NCBI GenBank assembly: GCA_033816765.1
Contig: CM066291.1
Span: forward strand, 5,208,001 to 5,272,000
DNA length: 64,000 bases
Direction: 5' to 3'
From: Nothopassalora personata
Taxonomy: Eukaryota; Ascomycota; Dothideomycetes; Mycosphaerellales; Mycosphaerellaceae
How positions within the stretch are numbered: the stretch's first letter is position 1; each line of letters begins with the position of its first letter. The notes beneath the pieces are model-generated. The model was not told the origin of the DNA, made no database searches, and saw nothing but the letters and a program-made list of their open reading frames with translations. The position numbers and the translations under genes were made by a program. This document shows positions 57,801 through 64,000 of the stretch, one piece after another.

Positions 57801-59563
57801 CGATACCGCTAGGGTCTACCTAAAATAACTAACGGCCTACCTATAGGCGCTATATAGTAGATAGCGTCGCTTACGCGCTCTACTCCTATATCGTTAGCTA
57901 GTCGCACGCGAACCGTATAGGTGCCGTAGTAATGCCCCTAGTCCTACGCGTACGACTCTAGATTTAGAAGCTTTATACTACTAATAGGCTATATCTAGTA
58001 TCGGAGTATATACTCGTATAATACTAAGCTTAAATCTATACCGTTATCTAGAAGAAACGTAGCCTCGCGAAAGCCCTTACGCGTCTCGACGGCGCCTCGT
58101 TAGTAACGCGCTAGACTCGTATCGACTTGCCTTAAGGGGTCTATATAGACACTCGGACTTAGGAGCGACCCTTACCTAGTCCTCTACCTTTTCCCTATTC
58201 GCCCTTCTTAGTTAAAGCCTCGATAGTTTCTAACCTACGAACCGCTTACGCGTTACGGTCTTTCTATAGGTGTCTATTCCGGTACTCCGTCTTATAGTAA
58301 CCCTTCTTACCGTAGCCGTAGTACTCTACTTTCGACTTCTAGCTAGTTAAAGACGAGCTACCGGCGTCTCGCTACTAACTCGTACCCGAGGCGCCCGGTA
58401 CTTAACTCTACTTCTATTACTTTAGGCGATCGGCCCGCTTATGTACGCCCTTAGCTTTACGCTTACGACGTACATACTACCCGCGGTCGTGCCCTCCGCT
58501 ACTACCTCGGCGCTCGGTACTTTCGATACGCGAGGCTAGGACTACTAGGTCTTCTCTAGTCGTAGGGATATTATAGTAGCTAACGATAGCGGACCGTAAG
58601 CGAGGCGTAAGCTTCGCTAGTAGGTACCGTATACGTTACGCTTCCGAGTAGTTACCTAACTAGTCCTCTATAATATCTAGCTTAGTCGCGAACTATCGCG
58701 CTATCTAGTTATCCTTCTATCTCGTAACCTCGTACTCTAATATAACGTTAAGCACGCGATTTATAGGATCGCCGTATACGTCTCGGTAGAACTCCTTAAA
58801 GTCCTAGTATATATACCCTATAAGGTTAACGGCGCTATAGTTAGTATACTATCGCTCGCTTACCTCTCCGCTAAGGTACGTAACCCTATATAGGACCTTT
58901 AATTCGTCTATCGCGTACATAGTACCTAAGAGGACGAAGATAAGTAAGAGCTCCTAAAGGAATACCCTTACCTTCCTTATTAAATCCCCTCTAAAAGGCG
59001 TCGGCTCTTTTAGACGCGGTCGCGTCGTATATGCTACGGCCGCGCCTCGTACTATAATATTATCGTTAGTAGTTATAGAGATAGAGGTAGGGATTATAGT
59101 AGGGGAGTAATCTTCTCTCCTCCCTCCTATATACTCTAGAGGCGGTACACTTATAGCGCGTAAGATCTCTAGCCGCTCGATCTCCCGCTATATCTCTTAC
59201 TCTTTAATCTTAGCCCGTAAGGCCTCTCTTCTCGTAACTAAGGCTATACGACGCGCCTACTACTATGCTCTAGGGCTTAGGGGCGGCGTAGGTAACTCGC
59301 CGTCGTACGCGTCGCGATCGGGCTCTATAGCGTATATAGATTATAACGAAGGTAAGCTTTAGAACTATAAGGGCCGTAAGGCTATAAGGGGATGTCGTAA
59401 TATATAGTACGCCTACGATCTTCTAATCGTAGATAAACTAAAGCTTACTTTCTTCTATCGACGCTATACGCGTCTCCTAGTATACATATACGCGTTACGT
59501 ACGGTATGCTAAGCCGGGTATAGCCGTATTACATGTAAGGGTTAGCTATAGGCTACCCTTACA
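54863..59563 (-). mobile_element. Element D: chromovirus related to C, minus strand, truncated
   Basis: The inverted counterpart of element C from its integrase zinc region (54.9 kb) through RNase H, RT (about 55.95-57.5 kb) and gag (about 58.2-59.3 kb) to a 5' LTR (about 59383-59563). Comparison with C shows that it is cut at 54863, where B's LTR begins, in the integrase just after the HHCC region. The rest of its integrase and its 3' LTR are not found in the window. RT is split by the insert at 56439-57202. RIP stops are everywhere. Confidence 0.8.
56439..57202 (+). mobile_element. Non-LTR-like insertion, not RIPed, 14-bp target duplication
   Basis: 764 bp of normal composition inside the RT of element D, flanked by the direct repeat TCCTCGCTTAATAG (56425-56438 and 57203-57216). 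The right end is a tail of AATC units (TAATCAATCAATCAA). A long target duplication with a simple-repeat tail points to target-primed insertion: a 5'-truncated LINE or a SINE. No RT motif is seen. Internally a roughly 48-bp unit (starting GCAAACCACGTA at 56694 and 56742) is duplicated. Open frames on the minus strand (to 145 codons) lack any known domain and I do not call them. Confidence 0.8.
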
Positions 59564-60537
59564 CTAACGATAGCGGACTGTAAGCGAGGCGTAAGCTTTA
59601 CTAGTAGGTACCGTATATATTACGCTTCCGAGTAGTTACTTAACTAGTCCTCTATAATATCTAGCTTAGTTATTAACTATCGCACTATCTAGTTATCCTT
59701 CTATTTCGTAACCTTATACTCTAATATAATATTAAGTACGCGATTTATAGGATCGCTATATACGTCTCGATAGAACTCCTTAAAGTCCTAGTATATATAC
59801 CCTATAAGGTTAACGGCGCTATAGTTAGTATACTATCGCTCGCTTACCTCTCCGCTAAGGTACGTAACCCTGTATAGGACCTTTAATTCGTCTATTGCGT
59901 ATATAGTACCTAAGAGGGCGAAGATAAGTAAGAGCTCCTAAAGGAATACCCTTACCTTCCTTATTAAATCCCCTCTAAAAGGCGTCGGCTCTTTTAGACA
60001 CGGTCGCGTCGTATACGCTACGGCCGCGCCTCGTACTATAATATTATCGTTAGTAGTTATAGAGATAGAGGTAGGGGTTATAGTAGGGGAGTAATCTTCT
60101 CTCCTCCCTCCTATATACTCTAGAGGCGGTACGCTTATAGTACGTAAGATCTCTAGCTACTTAATCTCCCGCTATATCTCCTACTCTTTAATCTTAGCCC
60201 TTAAGGCCTCTCTTCTCGTAACTAAGGCTATAGAACGCGCCTACTACTATACTCTAGTACTTAGGGGGGCGTAGGCGACTCGCCGTTGTACGCGTCGCGA
60301 TCGGGCTCTATAGCGTATATAGATTATAACGAGGGGAAGCTTTAGAACTATTAGGACTATAAGAGGATATTATAATATTAGTACGCCTACGATCTTCTAA
60401 TCGTAGATAAACTAAAGCTTACTTTCTTCTATAGACGCTATACGCGTCTCCTAGTGTACATATATACGTTACGTACGGTATACTAAGGCAGGTATAGCCG
60501 TATTATATATAAGGGTTAGCTATAGGCTACCCTTACA
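58580..60537 (-). repeat. Tandem duplication of gag + 5' LTR of element D
   Basis: 58580-59563 and 59564-60537 are about 980-bp direct repeats, both starting CTAACGATAGCGGA and both ending with the LTR-like sequence GGCTACCCTTACA. They differ largely by RIP-type transitions plus small indels. The second copy is therefore a gag fragment plus LTR without pol. Confidence 0.85.
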
Positions 60538-60697
60538 ATATACTTACGCCTACGACGAATATATTCTAAACACCGGAGCCGGAAACTGCCCTCTATCGTA
60601 ATATAAGAAAGACCGTTGAAGAAATAATAATCGTAGGCGAGAACTAGGTAGCCGTATTTATTAATTTCCTTAGCGAGCCGAAGATAGTTTTTAGAAG
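60538..60697. repeat. Partly RIPed spacer
   Basis: About 160 bases of older repeat sequence into which the young LTR element inserted. The left target duplication AAGAC ends it (60698-60702). Confidence 0.5.
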
Positions 60698-60702
60698 AAG
60701 AC

Positions 60703-61043
60703 TGTTGCGGTTGGGCCTTGTCCCTCGTCACGTGGGTGGCCTAGGAAGTGTCGATCCTCGATATGTCTCTAAAGTAGTGTGAACGAGAGTTCACTACAAG
60801 GTTGCAACTTAACACAAGAGTGTTGATTTGAGTTGAGCACGAGGCTCCTATCTACTCGTAAAGAAGCGTCGTCTATATAGTGCCATGTCTTGGCGTAACT
60901 GATCAGACTGAGCAGACTGATCACTGAGCAGACTGAGCGAACTGATCACTGAGCTGATCAGTCTGAGCGAAGTCGACCTGCTCAGTTTCGGTCCTTCCCG
61001 AAGAATGAGTGGCTGTGGGTTCTTCCTGAACCGAACCGTAACA
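60703..61043 (-). repeat. 3' LTR of compact element
   Basis: 341 bp, TGTTGCGG...CGTAACA. Contains clustered TGATCA/CTGAGC-type short repeats (about 60900-60970). One base differs from the other LTR (GTGTCG here, GTTTCG there, near 60750). Confidence 0.95.
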
Positions 61044-61127
61044 CCATCCCCCTCTTAGTCTAGTTCCGTCCCGGAACTTCTTACATAACCCGCTTGTCAC
61101 CGTATGTTTCGAGCTGCACCCGCAATG

Positions 61128-61711
61128 TCTTCCTCCAAATCGTTTTCTAAAACATCTCTTCGAAGAAAGGCGCTCGCCATCGATATTGAGAGAACCGGTG
61201 TTGAAATGGCTCCTTGTCATCATTGCCGTGCCGCAAGGGTCCCTGCCCTCGCCGAGCGTCCGAAGTGCATCGTGTCGCCCCGTTCCGGAAAATGCTCAGA
61301 GTGTATACGCAAGGATACTCCGATTGCGATGTGACACTTTCGGCACACGAGTGGACGAAATTTCGCGATATCCGTGACGGTCTCCAACGTGAGCTCGAGC
61401 GTGCGGAGGAGAAGGAGGTGGAGCTTCTCCATCAGCAAGCCGAGCTGGCCCAGCGTATCATACGCCAAAAGGCCAAGAAGATTTGTCTTCGCAAGCAGCT
61501 TCGCCTCGCATCCGGCAAGGCCGACGATGCCGTGGCGAAGGAGCTTGAAGAGCTTGAGGCTGAGGATCGGGAGGGGGAAGGTGCTGCTGGCGTTGAGACG
61601 ACATCCTCTGGCAAGGAATTCGATCCTTGGCAGATGCCGCCTCAGGATTGGGAACAGCTGTGTGACCCTTCCTTTCCTTGGACCGTCCCTCCGCTGGCCT
61701 CCTTGTCGTAA
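61128..61711 (+). pseudogene. Cys-motif/coiled-coil ORF of the compact element, frameshifted
   Basis: ATG 61128 (MSSSKSFSKT) leads to a Cys-rich part with MAPCHHCRAARVPALA, KCIVSP and GKCSECIRK, a CxxC...C...CxxC arrangement recalling zinc-binding or zinc-cluster-like motifs. At about 61310 one base is missing: the frame as it stands ends at 61334. The next frame continues GYSDCDVTLSAHEW, then a long Glu/Lys/Arg/Leu coiled coil (about 61385-61600), and ends DPWQMPPQDWEQL...LASLS at 61711. Similar proteins with a short Cys motif and coiled coil are, as I recall, common in fungal repeats and are listed as hypothetical proteins. The ORF lies antisense to gag and converges with it. Function unknown; nucleic-acid binding is a guess. 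Confidence 0.75.
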
Positions 61712-61820
61712 GTTCTTATCCAGTAGTCGTGTTTTTGTGTCGCTGTATTGACTTCTGTGTCCTATGCCATCAAATCAAGAAGCCGCTGTTTGATGCCTTG
61801 CTGTCCTCAGGTTGTTTCTG

Positions 61821-62810
61821 CTAGGCAGATTTCGAGAAGAAGTTCTCGCATTCCTGGTATGTATTCTCTTCGCGAATCATTGCGTTGAACTCGCGGCTAA
61901 CCATGTTCTTTTTCTTGCAGTTCTTTGCAAAGTGGCCTTGCTCGCCACATACGTAGCAGGTGGAACCTTTGCTCTTCAGCCCCCTTCCTGTCCTACGCTC
62001 CGTTACGTCCAATTCCATTGGATCTCCGTAACTAGGGTCCTGACTTCTGGCCTTGAAGCCCCCTCTTCCGCCCGCGGCGGGTCTTTGGTATCCAGGCTGT
62101 ACGAATCGGTCGTATCTCAAATCCTGGAGCCTTTCGTCGATTTCCTTTGCTACCTTAATCATCGCCCCTAGCGTAACGACGCTGGCGTTTCGGGATAGCT
62201 CAGCTTTGACATTGTCCTTTAGTCCGAGGTAGAATTGCGATCGCAGTGCTGCGTCGTTCCATTCCAGGTCGGCGGCATATCCTTGGAACTCTGAGGCGTA
62301 TAGCGCTACAGAAGTGGTCTGTCGAAGTTGTCGGATATGTCGGTCGGCGTATACCTCCTCATTAGGTATCCCGTATAGATCATCAAGTTTCGTCTCAAAC
62401 TCGTCGTAGTCGTGAAAAATTTTTCGAGTCTCCGTTTTCGGTGTTTCCCCCTCACCCTGGTTATGGAGCCAGTCCTTGAGGTATGGTCGGAATCCTCTAG
62501 CTGCTTTTCCACGTAGGAAGGATGCGGCGTACAAGACCTTGCTGGCCTCGCCTTGAAACTGGTGTGCGTTGAAGTGAAGGTACAACTGAACCTGCAGTTG
62601 AAAAGCCTCCAGTTTGTCCTTAGTCCCGTCGAACGTCTCCGGCGTGGACACCTTAGGTGCACGGTGGTGGTCCAATGGGTTCAGCATGCCCATAGGAGTG
62701 TTGTTGTTCTTGCTGCTTCCTGTAATCGACATTTCGCTCATTCGTTCCGTGATGCCAGTTGACTGTGGCTGTTGTCGTGACGGACTCCGGGTAGCGTCTC
62801 TCCCAGACAT
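61821..62810 (-). CDS. gag: Gag protein of the compact LTR element
   Basis: 329 residues, one uninterrupted frame from ATG 62810. A Ser/Gln/Thr-rich start is followed by a capsid-like core: KVSTPETFDGTKDKLEAFQL, LRGKAARGFRPYLKDWL, FETKLDDLYGIPNEE and YASEFQGYAADLEWND (about residues 50-200). A basic/Gly linker follows, then one CCHC zinc knuckle, CYVCGEQGHFAKNC, near residue 290. This is the Ty3/gypsy gag plan; it packages element RNA into particles. No protease, RT or integrase follows. It is the only intact element protein in the window. Confidence 0.92.
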   Translation of the reverse strand: MSGRDATRSPSRQQPQSTGITERMSEMSITGSSKNNNTPMGMLNPLDHHRAPKVSTPETFDGTKDKLEAFQLQVQLYLHFNAHQFQGEASKVLYAASFLRGKAARGFRPYLKDWLHNQGEGETPKTETRKIFHDYDEFETKLDDLYGIPNEEVYADRHIRQLRQTTSVALYASEFQGYAADLEWNDAALRSQFYLGLKDNVKAELSRNASVVTLGAMIKVAKEIDERLQDLRYDRFVQPGYQRPAAGGRGGFKARSQDPSYGDPMELDVTERRTGRGLKSKGSTCYVCGEQGHFAKNCKKKNMVSREFNAMIREENTYQECENFFSKSA

Positions 62811-62849
62811 ATAATCGATAGCACTCCCCGCGGCTTTTGGTGCTCAAAG

Positions 62850-63190
62850 TGTTGCGGTTGGGCCTTGTCCCTCGTCACGTGGGTGGCCTAGGAAGTTTCG
62901 ATCCTCGATATGTCTCTAAAGTAGTGTGAACGAGAGTTCACTACAAGGTTGCAACTTAACACAAGAGTGTTGATTTGAGTTGAGCACGAGGCTCCTATCT
63001 ACTCGTAAAGAAGCGTCGTCTATATAGTGCCATGTCTTGGCGTAACTGATCAGACTGAGCAGACTGATCACTGAGCAGACTGAGCGAACTGATCACTGAG
63101 CTGATCAGTCTGAGCGAAGTCGACCTGCTCAGTTTCGGTCCTTCCCGAAGAATGAGTGGCTGTGGGTTCTTCCTGAACCGAACCGTAACA
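62850..63190 (-). repeat. 5' LTR of compact element
   Basis: 341 bp, identical to 60703-61043 except for one base. Followed by the right target duplication AAGAC. Confidence 0.95.
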
Positions 63191-63195
63191 AAGAC

Positions 63196-64000
63196 GACGA
63201 TATTGTTAATAAGTTAACTAAGGGAACGTTATATTATCTTATATAAGCTTTAGGACAAAGCTAGGCTAGAAGGGGAATAGTATTACGGTTCGGGCTAAGC
63301 TACGACGGTATATACGCCTATTAGCTAAAGAAGTTACGTATAACGTATAAGATTACTTGCTTACTAGTAACTTAGTAATTCGAGATTACTCGCTTACTAG
63401 TAACTTAGTAATTCGGGATTACTTGCTTATTAGTAACTCGGTAAGTCGAGATAAGACTACTATAAATCTCCTTTATATTTAGGAACGCTAGGAACCCTTC
63501 TATTTTCGATATGTTTAACTTACTATTTAATATTACTATTTAGAATATACTAAAACCTAACCTCTACTATACTGTTTCTTAAGTCTTTATAAGACTAAGA
63601 TAACTACTACTTTATTACTCTCCCTTAACTTCTTATTAGCCCGAGAATAAATCTAATTAAGCTTATCTTCTTAACTTGTAATATCATTAGGTTCTACTAA
63701 ACCTAATACGCTACTACTAGTTATAAAGCTAGGATACCGAGTAGATTCTATAGCTAGACTATACCCTCGCCCCTAGGTAAAATCTTCTACCTCGTATTTC
63801 TTCGTAACGCGCCTCCTATACTATCTCTTACTAGTTCTTTCCTTACTACTAATATATATTTATTGTTACTATCTCTTATTATGCCGTATATAAAGTTAAA
63901 TTCGTCCCTTAAGTACTAGTCGTCTTAAGTCGGGAAGTACTATTTAACATTATATCTTAAGCTATATTATTCGGTTAGTAAGTATTCGCTAGGCCGTCTC
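63196..64000. repeat. RIPed repeat to window end
   Basis: The interrupted older repeat continues. CA and TG are rare. No recognisable frame apart from the tandem repeat listed next. Confidence 0.6.
63351..63449 (+). repeat. 33-bp tandem repeat, three units
   Basis: Units at 63351-63383, 63384-63416 and 63417-63449, each starting GATTACTTGC or GATTACTCGC. The few differences are all transitions. Confidence 0.9.

Larger units (their letters stand above)
60703..63190 (-). mobile_element. Compact gag-only LTR element with convergent second ORF, young
   Basis: 2488 bp with 341-bp LTRs (60703-61043 and 62850-63190) that differ at one base, and a target duplication AAGAC (60698-60702 and 63191-63195). 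Composition is normal, with no RIP. The sense defined by gag is minus: gag starts 40 bases inside the right LTR, and a polypurine tract (AGAGGGGGATGG on the minus strand) sits next to the left LTR. There is no pol, so it must depend on proteins of another element. A second ORF on the opposite strand occupies the rest of the interior. The solo LTR at 35932 is a relative. Confidence 0.93.
24820..64000. repeat. RIP-mutated retrotransposon block (whole extent)
   Basis: From about 24.82 kb the composition changes abruptly. CA and TG nearly vanish and TA is abundant, while CG remains common; for example 39421-39480 has no CA, no TG, ten TA and three CG. This is what RIP (C to T, mainly in CpA, on both strands) leaves. 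Reading frames of the old elements are still followable because the stops met in the followed frames are nearly all TAG, as expected from CAG (Gln) and TGG (Trp). Three younger insertions (35932-36279, 56439-57202, 60703-63190) interrupt the block with normal composition. The block continues past the window end. Confidence 0.93.

Noticed and set aside
63351..63449. Possible CRISPR array
   Set aside because: Three directly abutting 33-bp units without spacers in a eukaryotic repeat block; a tandem repeat and not a CRISPR array.

Overview
The window looks like a chromosome segment of a filamentous ascomycete (Pezizomycotina; a Dothideomycete of the Mycosphaerella type is my inference). The left third carries intron-poor nuclear genes whose introns are about 50-60 bp with GT..AG ends. 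The right two thirds are a repeat block with the classic ascomycete signature of repeat-induced point mutation (RIP): CA and TG dinucleotides almost gone, TA in excess, CpG retained.

Gene-rich arm, 1-24.8 kb. In order: a broken polysaccharide deacetylase (+), a short-chain dehydrogenase (-), a secreted His-rich double-psi beta-barrel protein (+), a large Ser/Thr-rich GPI-type surface glycoprotein with an apparent frameshift (-), mitochondrial ribosomal protein uL24m (+), three tandem F-box-like/2EXR-type paralogues of which two are broken (+), an anion:cation symporter-family MFS permease (-), a small one-TM protein (-), a PaaI-type thioesterase ending in the peroxisomal signal SKL (-), an acidic two-exon hypothetical protein (-), a hypothetical gene with an apparent 1-base frameshift (-), an AIM19-like membrane protein (-) and an HLJ1-like ER J-protein (+). 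They are ordinary single genes with their own promoters. I see no biosynthetic cluster.

Repeat block, about 24.82 kb to the window end. At least four Ty3/gypsy elements, all inactivated by RIP, are stacked and nested: element 1 (27.13-34.86 kb, minus, 161-bp LTRs, target duplication TAAAG); element A (35.2-45.1 kb, plus); element C, a chromovirus with 197-bp LTRs (37.03-43.72 kb, plus), lying inside A; element B, related to A (about 48.0-54.86 kb, minus); and element D, related to C (54.86-59.56 kb, minus), into whose integrase B's LTR has been placed. A tandem gag+LTR copy of D follows at 59.56-60.54 kb.

Three insertions in this block are not RIPed and must be younger: a solo LTR (35.93-36.28 kb, duplication ATAGG, with an empty site visible in element B), a non-LTR-like insert (56.44-57.20 kb, 14-bp duplication, AATC-type tail) and a compact LTR element (60.70-63.19 kb, duplication AAGAC, LTRs differing at one base). 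The last has no pol. It carries a gag ORF on the minus strand and a convergent ORF for a Cys-motif/coiled-coil protein on the other strand. This is the most interesting object in the window.

All calls were made by reading the sequence. No database search, alignment program or gene predictor was run.
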